Below, piece by piece: positions 25,358 through 34,276 of a stretch of DNA of 41,235 nucleotides. The position numbers and the translations under genes are program-made. The notes under the pieces are model-generated. The model saw nothing but the letters and a program-made list of their open reading frames with translations. It was not told the DNA's origin and searched no databases. Within the stretch, counting starts at the first letter, position 1. Each line of letters opens with the position of its first letter. Source of the stretch: Nitrososphaerota archaeon (GTDB taxonomy: Archaea > Thermoproteota > Nitrososphaeria > Nitrososphaerales > Nitrososphaeraceae); the NCBI GenBank assembly GCA_005877345.1, contig VBPR01000221.1, positions 1-41,235 on the forward strand, in the 5' to 3' direction.

Positions 25358-25906
25358 ATCAGTAATAATGCCTTAGGATACTTTTTAGAGGTAATTATAG
25401 ATTTAGTGCTAATATCAGGACCCATATTGTCAGTTGCAAATCAATACTATCTTGCCAGTCACTGAATAATATGCGCTTTCATTGCTCATATTTCTCTTAC
25501 TTATTATCCTAGAATCCCATTAGAGAACTAATTTTATTGCGGGCCCGTCGGGATGCGTATTGTTAACAATCCGGGTCCATCCGGAGGAATATGAAAATAC
25601 AATTAAATCGATTCACCCTGCATTAAGTACTTTTTTATATGCAAACTTGAAATCAAATTATGATATCAAATTACTTCAATAGAGTAACATGAAATCAGTT
25701 TACAAAATGTTACCCTCAACTATAAAAATATATGTATAATGCTTAATACGTAAAAACGGCTATAAACTAAATAAATAATGGTCTTTATTTCAGAAAAAGA
25801 TTTGGTATTTGAAAATATTACAAAAAAGTTAACTAAATTTTTACGGCTTATTTACTTTTATTTACTTTCTTAATTAACTTTCTACAAATATTAAGACAAA
25901 TAAAAT
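25358..25906. other. Intergenic region with one repeat
   Basis: Apart from the repeat at 25509-25580 there is only AT-rich sequence, which must hold the promoter of the multicopper oxidase gene. No other feature was recognised. Confidence 0.4.
25509..25580 (+). repeat. Dispersed repeat copy (type C)
   Basis: CTAGAATCCCATTAGAGAAC then TTTTATTGCGGGCCCGTCGG, GATGCGTATTGTTAACAATC and CGGGTCC. The leading part is shared with 8635-8676. Confidence 0.8.
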
Positions 25907-27142
25907 ATGGAGAAAAATCGGCATCATGTCTGTCTTTCCTTAGTTTGCTCTAGCATAATTTTTTCGAGCATTTTTGTTTTGGTATATATAAGCCTTTCAT
26001 TACTCAATCAACTACAACCGACATATAGTGAGACAGTAACACAACCTAAACAAATTTCTCCAGGGAAATATGATATGGTCAAGAATTGTACTAGTGAGGC
26101 GAGTAAGAAACCTAGTTCAATTGAATACCTGACTTACTTTAACTGTGGTCATGTCTCAAAAGATGCAAACGGGAAGATAATAAGACAGTTTACACTTATT
26201 GTTCAAGAACATCAAAAGATACCTATCTCGTACGAAGGGCATGTCTTTGACGGATGGACATATAATGGCACTATTCCCGGGCCAACTATAAGAGTTACTG
26301 AAGGTGATTTAGTCCGAATTAGAGTGATTAATAGTAACGATAACCTACATCCTCATTCACTTCATGTTCAATCTATTCATAATGCAAAGGTTGATGGTGT
26401 TTCGATGGGGGGATATCCTGGAGGGGCCATTTCTCCTGGTCGAAGTTTCACTTATGAATTTGTTGCACAACCATATGGCGTATACCCATATTCCTGTCAC
26501 GTTGACCCAGTAGCCGACTCTATAAACAGGGGATTATATGGAATGATGATTATAGATCCTAAAGAACCTAGGCCACATATGACAGAAATGGCCATGATCC
26601 TGAATGGTTATGACATGAATTATGAACAAGAAGGACATACCTCACTTCCTCCTGCTTCACAATTTCCGATAAATCAACAAAATGATACTGGCTCTAACAT
26701 GACACAAATGTCTCTTACTTCTCTACCTTCTATCAAACAGAAAAAGATTGAAAGTCCTCAAGACAAGGAAAGAGATAATGAGATTTACTCAGTTAATGGA
26801 AAGGCCTTCGATTATGTGAAGCATCCAATCATGTTACAAACAGGGAAATTATACCGTATATACATTGTTAACATGCTGGAATTTGACTTGGTCAATTCAT
26901 TCCATATACATGGTACAATGTTTGATTACTATACTGCTGGCACAGATGAAACATCAGATTACAATACTGACATAGTTACCATGTCACAGGGAGATAGAGG
27001 AATAATGGAATTTAAATATGATTATCCTGGAACTTATGTGTTCCATGCACATCAGACAGAGTATACGGATCTGGGATGGATGGGCCTTTTTGATGTAAGG
27101 GGAGATCCAGTTAAGACAAATATTATCGCTATAAATACGTGA
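25907..27142 (+). CDS. Two-domain multicopper oxidase with altered domain-1 ligands
   Basis: A 411-aa protein with an N-terminal membrane segment (about 12-35) that exports or anchors it. Two cupredoxin domains follow. Domain 1 (about 95-225) has LHPHSLHVQSIHN (H148, H150, H153), YPYSCHVDPVADSINRGLYG (C197, H198). Domain 2 (about 295-400) has SFHIHGTMF (H333, H335) and VFHAHQTEY (H380, H382). The family oxidises substrates at a type 1 copper and reduces oxygen or nitrite at a type 2/3 site. Where family members usually have HxH, HCH and HxxxGL, domain 1 here shows H153-x-Q155, S196-C197-H198 and S205-x3-G-L. The linker (240-290) is low-complexity. Activity may therefore be changed or lost. 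Confidence 0.85.
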   Translation: MEKNRHHVCLSLVCSSIIFSSIFVLVYISLSLLNQLQPTYSETVTQPKQISPGKYDMVKNCTSEASKKPSSIEYLTYFNCGHVSKDANGKIIRQFTLIVQEHQKIPISYEGHVFDGWTYNGTIPGPTIRVTEGDLVRIRVINSNDNLHPHSLHVQSIHNAKVDGVSMGGYPGGAISPGRSFTYEFVAQPYGVYPYSCHVDPVADSINRGLYGMMIIDPKEPRPHMTEMAMILNGYDMNYEQEGHTSLPPASQFPINQQNDTGSNMTQMSLTSLPSIKQKKIESPQDKERDNEIYSVNGKAFDYVKHPIMLQTGKLYRIYIVNMLEFDLVNSFHIHGTMFDYYTAGTDETSDYNTDIVTMSQGDRGIMEFKYDYPGTYVFHAHQTEYTDLGWMGLFDVRGDPVKTNIIAINT

Positions 27143-27255
27143 TCAAATTAATTACTTTTTATTCATTGAACCAGTATAATCTCGTCAAACTTCTCTTCCC
27201 ATTAATCAGTAACGAAAATCGATACTAATAGTCAGAATAAATTGGGAGGTCTGAG

Positions 27256-27336
27256 GCCGTCGGTACCCACGACACTATCGGTCGAAAATTAGGATTCTGA
27301 GTGTATTTACTAACCGAAAAGCTTTAAACTTTTCTC
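27256..27336 (+). repeat. Dispersed repeat copy (type A)
   Basis: CGTCGGTACCCACGACACTA then TCGGTCGAAAATTAGGATTC and AAAGCTTTAAACTTTTC, between convergent genes. Confidence 0.8.
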
Positions 27337-27375
27337 ATTTTCCGGCAGTAACATGAATCCAGTCTTATTCATCCA

Positions 27376-27822
27376 TTAAGCAGAAACATTAGGAGGCATG
27401 TAGTTTGCTACTGAAGAACCCTGGTGATGTATCATTAGCCATTGATTATCGTATTTGTTGCTGTTGACATTTTGTTTTTCAAAGATATTCGTAGCAATTA
27501 CACCCATTCTAATACTATTTCCATCTTCTATATTAGAATCAATATTTTCTAAACAAATGACTACTGCTATCTTTTCAAATGCTTTTATCTTTATGTTAGT
27601 GACAAGGAATCTTATCATCTTAGTATTTTCAAATATCCTCACCCAACTTTCCCTTATTGCTGTCCAGCTGCTAAACATCTCCCAACCAGGATGTATACAG
27701 ATAACATCATTGCTATGTTTCCAGACCTCTTCCATTTTTTCTATTGAGAGGCTTTCAAATGCTTTATAGAATCTCAAATTACTAGCCTCTATAGTTTGTT
27801 CTACGCCATTTTCTTCATCCAT
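27376..27822 (-). CDS. SnoaL_3-like (NTF2-fold) protein
   Basis: A 148-aa protein with the SnoaL_3 pattern: NLRFYKAFESLSIEKMEEVW, HSNDVICIHPGWEMFSSWTA, IRESWVRIF and WLMIHHQGSS near the end. These proteins share the NTF2 fold with SnoaL at 21718 but belong to a different subfamily. Catalytic function is not established. The ATG at 27822 gives the family's usual length. Confidence 0.88.
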   Translation of the reverse strand: MDEENGVEQTIEASNLRFYKAFESLSIEKMEEVWKHSNDVICIHPGWEMFSSWTAIRESWVRIFENTKMIRFLVTNIKIKAFEKIAVVICLENIDSNIEDGNSIRMGVIATNIFEKQNVNSNKYDNQWLMIHHQGSSVANYMPPNVSA

Positions 27823-28018
27823 TAGAAATTATGCTATAGTTTTATTGATTTAAAAATAACTGAATGTCTGAAATATTTGACCTAAATCGAGACGAATGCT
27901 ACTAGAAAGACAAATTAGCATAAACCCATAATGATATCTATGACGTTTCCAGTTAATATAAGAGCTGGCTGGATACAGGTAACTATATCTCACCAGAAAA
28001 GATTTGATAATCCAGATA

Positions 28019-28732
28019 CTAACGTAGGGCATCATGAAAAATAATTCCTAGTGTGTGTCGTTCTCCATCACAAACCTCACTTATACCATGCCTCATTTGC
28101 ACTTGATAATAACCTTTGTTACCTTTCATGGGTCTGAAATTTGTAGTAAGAATGAGCATATCTCCCATACGCGGTCTAAGTACTATGGCTCTTGATTGTG
28201 ACCTAGGATTTTGCTGCGTTAATACAAATTCTCCTCCAGAATAGTCTTCATCCGGTTGGTTAAGGAAGAGTACGAGCTGCATGGGAAAAAAAATATTTCC
28301 GTATAAATCGTGATGTAGCGTATTAAATCCTCCCTTGCCATACTTAAGAATAAGAACTGTGCATTCAGTTTGATTGTTATCATGGCATAGCTTTTGAAGT
28401 CTTTCAAACTCATTAGGAAATTGTCTTTTTAGGTTTAGGAGTCGCATCCAATTGTTTGCGATAGGAGCAAGTATAGGATATACACCTTTTCTTATAATAT
28501 GAATTAAATTTGGCAAGGGATACTTGAAATATTTATATTCTCCTAAACCAAAACGATATTTTTCCATAGTAATAATCTTACGATAAAGATCCTCATTACC
28601 ATATTTGCTGATAAGTTCTTTACAGTATTTTACAGGTAAGAATTGTGATAACAAAATATATCCTTTCTCATCCATCCCTTCGGCTATCTTTTGACCATTG
28701 ATTTCAGAAATCTTTTGCTCAATATCATTCAT
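28019..28732 (-). CDS. 2-oxoglutarate/Fe(II)-dependent oxygenase
   Basis: A 237-aa protein with the iron triad H140-x-D142 (FNTLHHDLYG; H140 and H141 are both candidates) and a distal His H215 in QMRHGISEV. R225 in GERHTLGIIFHDA is placed to bind 2-oxoglutarate. The SGGEFVLTQQ strand is typical of the prolyl-4-hydroxylase-like group. The N-terminal 110 residues are helical, with the expected phrase GYILLSQFLPVKYCKELI. Substrate unknown; relatives hydroxylate proteins or repair DNA. The enzyme needs oxygen, fitting an aerobic host. Confidence 0.88.
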   Translation of the reverse strand: MNDIEQKISEINGQKIAEGMDEKGYILLSQFLPVKYCKELISKYGNEDLYRKIITMEKYRFGLGEYKYFKYPLPNLIHIIRKGVYPILAPIANNWMRLLNLKRQFPNEFERLQKLCHDNNQTECTVLILKYGKGGFNTLHHDLYGNIFFPMQLVLFLNQPDEDYSGGEFVLTQQNPRSQSRAIVLRPRMGDMLILTTNFRPMKGNKGYYQVQMRHGISEVCDGERHTLGIIFHDALR

Positions 28733-29151
28733 TATTTTCAGATATGATTTTTCGATAATATTAAATTTAATCTATGACTTCCGGGAGACTTGAACATTTA
28801 AACAGTGTATGTATCCGATTCAAGTTCTAGTGGTTTATTAATAATTTTCTTCAATATACCATAGGTTCCGTTTAGCTGAATGGTACCTGTCGGGATGGGA
28901 ATTGTTAACAAGTCGGATCCAAATATAGAATCAAATGCTGAATTTTCAGGCTTACTCATAGAATTAATTTGGTATCGGGTTCGGTGGGACTGATAAAGCT
29001 ACAATTATAATTTAGGAACCCTACTGCTCAAGCTCGGTATTAATTCATTCAACATTGGACATTTGTAACCAAGGTCGGAAGGGAGAAACCATCTTCAAAC
29101 ACCGTCGAGTTCATAAGTTCGATGATTGCCTATTGCTCTTTCAATAGTATC
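28733..29151. other. Intergenic region with repeat modules
   Basis: It holds the repeat core at 28886-28923 and a distal-module fragment at 28975-29012 (GGGTTCGGTGGGACTGATAA). No gene was recognised. Confidence 0.5.
28886..28923 (+). repeat. Dispersed repeat copy (type C core)
   Basis: CTGTCGGGATGGGAATTGTT then AACAAGTCGGATCCAAA. Confidence 0.75.
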
Positions 29152-29373
29152 TCATGGTAGCGTTAACGTTTGCAATGTTTGTTGCAGTAAAATCAATTGA
29201 TCTACTACCTCCCAGTCTTCGATTATAATACCATTCTCTATCCTAAAGAGGTCAGAGGATCTGATGTTTACTGATCGGTATGTTGGTGACACCAGGTCGT
29301 TGTAAATAATATAAGAATGAGCTCGTATAATAATTTCTCTTGACAGAAGAACCTGCACGAATCTACGTTTCAA
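29152..29373 (-). pseudogene. C-terminal remnant of a SnoaL-like gene
   Basis: The last 45 residues (VNIRSSDLFRIENGIIIEDW plus EVVDQL) match the C-terminal strand of SnoaL proteins, compare DILRIKDGVLAEHWDVVQDE at 21718. The N-terminal two thirds of the fold are missing. The frame begins inside the divergent Rieske gene, where the sequence has no SnoaL likeness. It is therefore a truncated copy, cut at about 29335, and not a functional gene. Confidence 0.65.
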
Positions 29374-31109
29374 CTCTTGAAGAGCTGAAGAAAAAAGGTT
29401 GTATGTCTTTTAATGTTAATGGGTACGATCTAGTAATCTTCTATCATGAAGGACGCGCGTATGCATTAGATAACCGTTGTCCTCATATGGGGTTCCCTCT
29501 GAGCCGCGGCACTACTAAGGATGGTATACTCACTTGTGACTGGCACCACGCCAGATTCGATCTGAAAAGTGGCGGTACGTTTGATTTATGGGCTGGTGAC
29601 GTGCCAGCTTTTCCTACACAAGTTCAGAATGGGAAGGTTTGGGTCAAGATTGAAGAGCACAAGGACGTAGGGGAACTGCATAAACAGAGGTTGCAGGAAG
29701 GCTTGGAACAGAATAATGGTTTGTTGATTGCTAAATCAGTCATAGCATTGTTATCTTCCGGTATAGAACCGGCAGAGCTCATAAGAATAGGAATAAAACA
29801 TGGAATTACTTACCGGCAGGATGGCTGGGGACAAGGACTTACCATTCTTGTATGCATGGTCAACCTCCTGCCAATCTTATCCTCTGAAGATAGATCACGG
29901 GCCCTCTTTCATGGTTTATCAGCTGTGGCTCAAGACTGTGATGGTGTAGCACCACGTTTTGCAGTAAAAGGACTTCCAGATATGGCACCTGACGTAGTAA
30001 CTTTGAAGGGGTGGTTTCGTCATTTTATAGAAGTTCGTGATTCTGATGGTGCAGAACGCTGTTTGGTTTCAGCTATTCAGGCAAAGCCAAAGCCAGATCC
30101 TTTGGAAATAGCTGATATACTTTTTTCAGCTGCAACTGATCACCGATATTTGGATGGGGGTCATATTCTTGATTTTACAAACAAGGCATTTGAAGTGCTC
30201 GAAGTTGTAGGATGGGATATGGCAGAAGGAATTTTGTCTAGTCTGGTGCCTCTATATGCCAGAGCAACTCGAATGGAGGAGAGAAGCTCTTGGCGGCATC
30301 CTGTAGACCTCTCAAAAATACTGGATAGATCATTCAAAGAAATCCCCAGCTCCTTAGAATTAGGCAGGAAAAAAAGAGGAAGTTGGAAGGTTGACAAATC
30401 ATTTGTTGATACGCTTCTTGGAGACAAGCCTGACCTAATAGCAGACATACTTCTGAATGCAATCCGTAATGGTGCCACAGAACAGGAACTAGCACTGTGT
30501 GTAGAGTATGCCTCAGTCTTGCGCATAGTATACTTTGGAACTTCAAATGAATTTTCTGATTGGGATTCTGCTCTCCATACGTATACCTTTTCGCACGCAG
30601 TACAACGGAGTCTGCATAGACTTTCTTCAGTCGAACTTTTGCGTGCAGTGTTTGACGTAGCTATGAGTGTGTACCTTATTCGTTTTCTTAACGTCCCTCC
30701 TTCTTCCATCCCAACATCTGCAGCACAGGAGAATACTGAAGAGCCTGATATTTTCGCGAAGAAATTCCTAGAGGTCCTAGACAAACGACAGCAAGTGAGC
30801 GATGCGTCTGAACTAGTAACAAGGTATGTTACTTCAGGAGGAGATCAAGAGCGACTCCTCGCTGTACTGGGTAACGCCCTGTTAAGAGAAGATAGAAATT
30901 TCCACTCTATTCAGATGATCGAAGCGGCATTCGGGCAATGGAAGTCCATGCTTCAAACAAAAGTATCCCTCCTTGATCAATCTTCGATTCTGGTCGCCGC
31001 TGCGCGCTATTTAGCCGCACATTCCCCCACAGTTCGCCGTCAGGGTCAGATGTTTGAAATAGCTTTTAGGCTGCATCGCGGCGCCAAGTTATATGAAGGA
31101 ATCGAATAG
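29340..31109 (+). CDS. Rieske 2Fe-2S protein with large helical C-terminal domain
   Basis: A 589-aa protein starting on TTG. Residues 1-105 are a soluble Rieske ferredoxin domain with C47-x-H49 (CPHMG) and C66-x-x-H69 (CDWHH), the four 2Fe-2S ligands. Residues about 110-589 are a long alpha-helical region (ELIRIGIKHGITYRQDGWGQ, RALFHGLSAVAQDCDGVAPR, RSLHRLSSVELLRAVFDVAM) with no catalytic motif I recognise and no membrane helix. It resembles a Rieske-helical fusion seen in a few bacteria. Electron transfer to an unknown partner is likely. The reading frame starts where a SnoaL remnant ends, so the 5' end lies at a rearrangement point. Confidence 0.85.
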   Translation: MTEEPARIYVSTLEELKKKGCMSFNVNGYDLVIFYHEGRAYALDNRCPHMGFPLSRGTTKDGILTCDWHHARFDLKSGGTFDLWAGDVPAFPTQVQNGKVWVKIEEHKDVGELHKQRLQEGLEQNNGLLIAKSVIALLSSGIEPAELIRIGIKHGITYRQDGWGQGLTILVCMVNLLPILSSEDRSRALFHGLSAVAQDCDGVAPRFAVKGLPDMAPDVVTLKGWFRHFIEVRDSDGAERCLVSAIQAKPKPDPLEIADILFSAATDHRYLDGGHILDFTNKAFEVLEVVGWDMAEGILSSLVPLYARATRMEERSSWRHPVDLSKILDRSFKEIPSSLELGRKKRGSWKVDKSFVDTLLGDKPDLIADILLNAIRNGATEQELALCVEYASVLRIVYFGTSNEFSDWDSALHTYTFSHAVQRSLHRLSSVELLRAVFDVAMSVYLIRFLNVPPSSIPTSAAQENTEEPDIFAKKFLEVLDKRQQVSDASELVTRYVTSGGDQERLLAVLGNALLREDRNFHSIQMIEAAFGQWKSMLQTKVSLLDQSSILVAAARYLAAHSPTVRRQGQMFEIAFRLHRGAKLYEGIE

Positions 31110-31621
31110 CATAACTATGTATAATCACGTCACGTCGGGTCGCTAATGCAATCAGGGAAAATGAAGTTCTGTACTTAATTAAATAACTTCATAGTTATAT
31201 GAGTATGAGTATTTATTTTTTGTACTGTTAATAATATTTTGATTCTATAAGAGATTAATGTTACCACTTTGGCTAGTTTCCGTACGAATAACTGGTCAGA
31301 TTGTTAACTCAAGGGAACCTACTGATTTCTATGTCCATAAATGGACGTAGGAAGTTAACTTTATGGGGCAAATTCAAGCCACAAGAAATAATCTGAAAAA
31401 TAAATTGGACTTATGTGACTTATAGCACACTGCTGTCAATATTTTGCAAATTCAGGTTGTAGTAGTATGTACTAGAGCGTAGCAGACAGAACAGTACACG
31501 TAGTAGAACAAAGCAGAGAGATCAGTACATGTAGTAGGGGTAGCGCTACACCTAGTACGCGCACAAGCGAGTAACAAACAAAATAGAAAGATCTATCAAT
31601 CAGTTTCCATCATCATATCTA
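31110..31621. other. Intergenic region with hairpin and degenerate tandem repeats
   Basis: Near 31329-31350 is a 10-bp stem (CTATGTCCAT / ATGGACGTAG, loop AA, one G-U pair). Near 31461-31571 are imperfect repeats of about 31 bp, listed separately. No gene was seen. Confidence 0.5.
31481..31571 (+). repeat. Imperfect 31-bp tandem repeat, three units
   Basis: Units start at 31481 (AGCAGACAGAACAGTACACG), 31512 (AGCAGAGAGATCAGTACATG) and 31542 (AGCGCTACACCTAGTACGCG), each containing a GTACAYGTAG-like stretch. The third is weak. It lies just before the broken gene at 31622. Confidence 0.6.
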
Positions 31622-32282
31622 ATGATAAATGTATTTGATGTAACGCCACAGGAAAAAGAATGAAATATTGTTGATATGCTTGAGCGAGGTTACAGTCACC
31701 CGCAAATTATGAAGGATTGCCATGTATCACCAAATAACATATCTAGTGTCAAAAAGAAAATTTTCGGTACTACAGATGACAACAACTCAATACAGCCTAG
31801 CCAAACGAGTAAAGAAACTCAGGCCTAAAGTTGTTTAAGGAAGGCAAGAAACTTCTGGATATAGCAATAGAATTAGACCTCGCGATTGATTCTGCACTTA
31901 TAATACAGAAAAGATTTCATCAATTAATTGGACTAGACCGATTTAATCAAGCATACGAACAAGTAAATGGCAATATAGTCCCGTTCTTGAAACTTTTTAA
32001 TTCTATGAATAGGCTTGGCATGAATCCAGGACAGGTTTCAGATGCAGTAATGCAGTAATGTATGGGAACAGATTGCCTCAACTTCGTAATATTCACACAA
32101 TGCTTATTAGCCAAATTCGTGTTTTGGAAAGTTATAGAGATAACCTTCATTCACAGCTGAATTTGAAGGCAAATAAGATAGAGGACTATAAATGCTCACT
32201 TGAATATTACATTAAGGATATTCCCAGCTGTCCAAGAATCCTAGTGGTTTGTGATTTCTCCACATTTAATCAAAAAAATTGA
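31622..32282 (+). pseudogene. Broken HTH/coiled-coil gene, three lesions
   Basis: Three consecutive frames encode one protein. The first starts at ATG 31622 (FDVTPQEKE), hits TGA at 31661-31663, then continues as NIVDMLERGYSHPQIMKDCH with an HTH look (SPNNISSVKKKI). At 31825-31830 (GCCTAAAG) one base is missing; restoring it joins to KLFKEGKKLLDIAIELDLAI. At 32045-32060 the 8 bases CAGTAATG are present twice, shifting the frame; removing one copy joins DAVM to YGNRLPQLRNIHTMLISQIR, a coiled coil. The restored protein (about 218 aa) has the layout of a family common in Nitrososphaerota, HTH then LFKEGK... then coiled coil, of unknown function. Confidence 0.8.
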
Positions 32283-32352
32283 TGTTCTTGGGATTTGTAG
32301 CGAGTCAGAATAGGTATTTGTTCATAAAAATAATCTTAAAAACTTATGCTGC

Positions 32353-32400
32353 GCCGTCGGAATACGAGCGTTAAGTGGAACTTATCAGAATTTCAATTTG
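32353..32400 (+). repeat. Dispersed repeat copy (type B, decayed)
   Basis: CGCCGTCGGAATACGAGCGT then AGTGGAACTTATCAGAATTT. Confidence 0.65.
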
Positions 32401-32592
32401 AGCATATTCAATATTATTTGAGAAATCCACATAAAAGCAATGAAATCAATATAGGCCGGAATGAATGTAGTTCAGCTCTGAATGTAATTTCTGATAGATG
32501 AAGAAAGGCAATTTAAGACATTTTCCAGAATCATAATGTCATTTGCCTAATAGGCTTGAGCGTTACTAAATATACAAAACCTGCAACAGGTT

Positions 32593-34131
32593 TTAAAGAG
32601 GTTCTGAATGTACAACGACTCGTGAAGCCCCGGTCTCCTTTGTTATAATTATCGAAATAACATCCTTGCCGTCTTTGGACTTTATGACTATCGTAAGTGT
32701 GATGTGTTGCTCATTATTAACTTCGATAATTCCAATGTTTTTGGAATCGATCACCCCATTTATCCGCATAGATAAATTACGAATCTTCTCTGTATAGGAT
32801 CTACTTGCTTTTTTCTCTATTCCGATTACATCCGCCTCTTCGGTACTTTCGATTTCAATGTGAGTTGTAATATCTTTCACTCTAGGTATTTCCGCTTTGA
32901 TTCTTTGCTCAAATGATTCCGTAATTTCATGAGCGGTTTTTAAATCTAGATTTCTATTAACTTGAAGGTCAAGATACAAATGAAGATGGAGTGAAGATTC
33001 ATTTGCATTGAATTCATGATGGGTCAATGAATCTGACGTTCCCGTTTTCATTGAAATTGCTTCATGCCCTGAGCTTTCATTCGAATGAGGTTCAATAATC
33101 CTTGAGAGGTATATCGAATGGACATTCTTTATCCCATCCGTTTCTGCTGCAATTAATCTAATTTTATCAGTCAGTGTTTCTCTAGACGTTTCTATTGCAT
33201 CAACGTGAACCAATACGTCACAATTTGGTATGACTTCTCTTATTCTATTTTCAACGTTTGTGGCAACCCTATGGGCCCTATCATGTGTTGATGTCCGCGG
33301 AACCTCAACATGTAAATCTACAGACATTGCAGATCCCATGTTCCTAATGCGAATATCGTGCGCCTTTGATACTCCATCTAATCCTGATATAGACTCTAAG
33401 AGAACATGATTCATCCCTTTAGGGGCTTTGTCGAGTAAAACATCGATGGTTCTCCTTCCAAGCCCTAAACTTGTATAAATGATGATAGCCGCAATTATGA
33501 GCGCAGCAAAAGCATCAGCATTTGGAATATGAAAAATAAATACAAGAGCCAATCCGACAATAACTATCGAAGATGAAAACATGTCTGCTGTAAAGTGAAG
33601 TGCATCCGCTTCCAGTGCTTGGCTTCCAAATCTTCTTGCAGTCCTGTACAATACTCTGGAACGCCACAAATCTATCATTATAGATGTAGTCATTATTGCA
33701 AATGAGAATATTGTAATTTCCGGTTCAGTGTATTTAAAAAAAATACGATCTAAACCTTCGTAAAAAATCCATCCTGCAACACTAAAAAGGAGTATTATCT
33801 CAATGAGGCTGGAAAAGCTCTCAATCTTAGCATAGCCGTAAGTAAATCTTGCATCTGGGGGTCTTATTACAATTCTTATCGCATAAAGGGTCATTAAAGC
33901 TGCTATTACATCAAGGCCGGAGTGCATTGCTTCTGAAAAGATCCCTAGGCTGTTTGTGGAATATCCGATTACAAATTTTGTTGCCGCTAAACCTACTGAT
34001 GCGATCACAGACGCTAGAGCAACTGTTCGCTTTTCTCTATATGCATTAACGTTTTCTAAATTATGGGAAAATCCTTTCTTATTTGTATCGTTTGAAATTC
34101 CATGATCAAAGTGAGAATGATCCTTTACCAC
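32593..34131 (-). CDS. CDF-family metal exporter with tandem cytosolic domains
   Basis: A 512-aa cation diffusion facilitator starting on GTG. Six membrane helices lie in about 36-235. The transport site is H70-x3-D74 (HSGLD, helix 2) and H179-x3-D183 (HFTAD, helix 5), the HxxxD/HxxxD set usual for zinc. A His-rich tail (DHSHFDHG) is at the N-terminus. Normal CDF proteins have one cytosolic metallochaperone-like domain; here the first (about 240-320) is followed by a second copy (about 325-440, ending AEIPRVKDITTHIEIEST like EVIPNCDVLVHVDAIETS) and a third degenerate one (about 450-512). It is divergent from the broken NRAMP gene. A TATA-like box lies at 34159-34170. Confidence 0.93.
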   Translation of the reverse strand: MVKDHSHFDHGISNDTNKKGFSHNLENVNAYREKRTVALASVIASVGLAATKFVIGYSTNSLGIFSEAMHSGLDVIAALMTLYAIRIVIRPPDARFTYGYAKIESFSSLIEIILLFSVAGWIFYEGLDRIFFKYTEPEITIFSFAIMTTSIMIDLWRSRVLYRTARRFGSQALEADALHFTADMFSSSIVIVGLALVFIFHIPNADAFAALIIAAIIIYTSLGLGRRTIDVLLDKAPKGMNHVLLESISGLDGVSKAHDIRIRNMGSAMSVDLHVEVPRTSTHDRAHRVATNVENRIREVIPNCDVLVHVDAIETSRETLTDKIRLIAAETDGIKNVHSIYLSRIIEPHSNESSGHEAISMKTGTSDSLTHHEFNANESSLHLHLYLDLQVNRNLDLKTAHEITESFEQRIKAEIPRVKDITTHIEIESTEEADVIGIEKKASRSYTEKIRNLSMRINGVIDSKNIGIIEVNNEQHITLTIVIKSKDGKDVISIIITKETGASRVVVHSEPL

Positions 34132-34276
34132 GATTACTTTAGGAATAATGCAATGATCTTATATAAATACTAGTAATGATAGTTACTTCCATAAGAACAC
34201 AACTTAAGTTTGATGTCGTCCTCGACTCAGTTACTAATTTAAATATAATATCGTAATTTTATAAATTCTAGTTACG
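34132..34276. promoter_or_regulatory. Divergent promoter region, CDF / NRAMP
   Basis: Two TATA-like boxes face apart: GTATTTATATAA (minus strand, 34159-34170) about 30 bases before the CDF start, and TTTAAATATA (34238-34247) about 30 bases before the NRAMP start. Both fit leaderless transcripts. The 65 bases between them could hold a shared metal regulator site, but no clear palindrome was seen. Confidence 0.5.

Noticed and set aside
30161..30784. 207-codon minus-strand frame inside the Rieske gene
   Set aside because: It is a shadow of the well-supported plus-strand gene.
31470..31570. Possible CRISPR array
   Set aside because: Only three units, poorly conserved, with no spacers of constant length and no cas genes.
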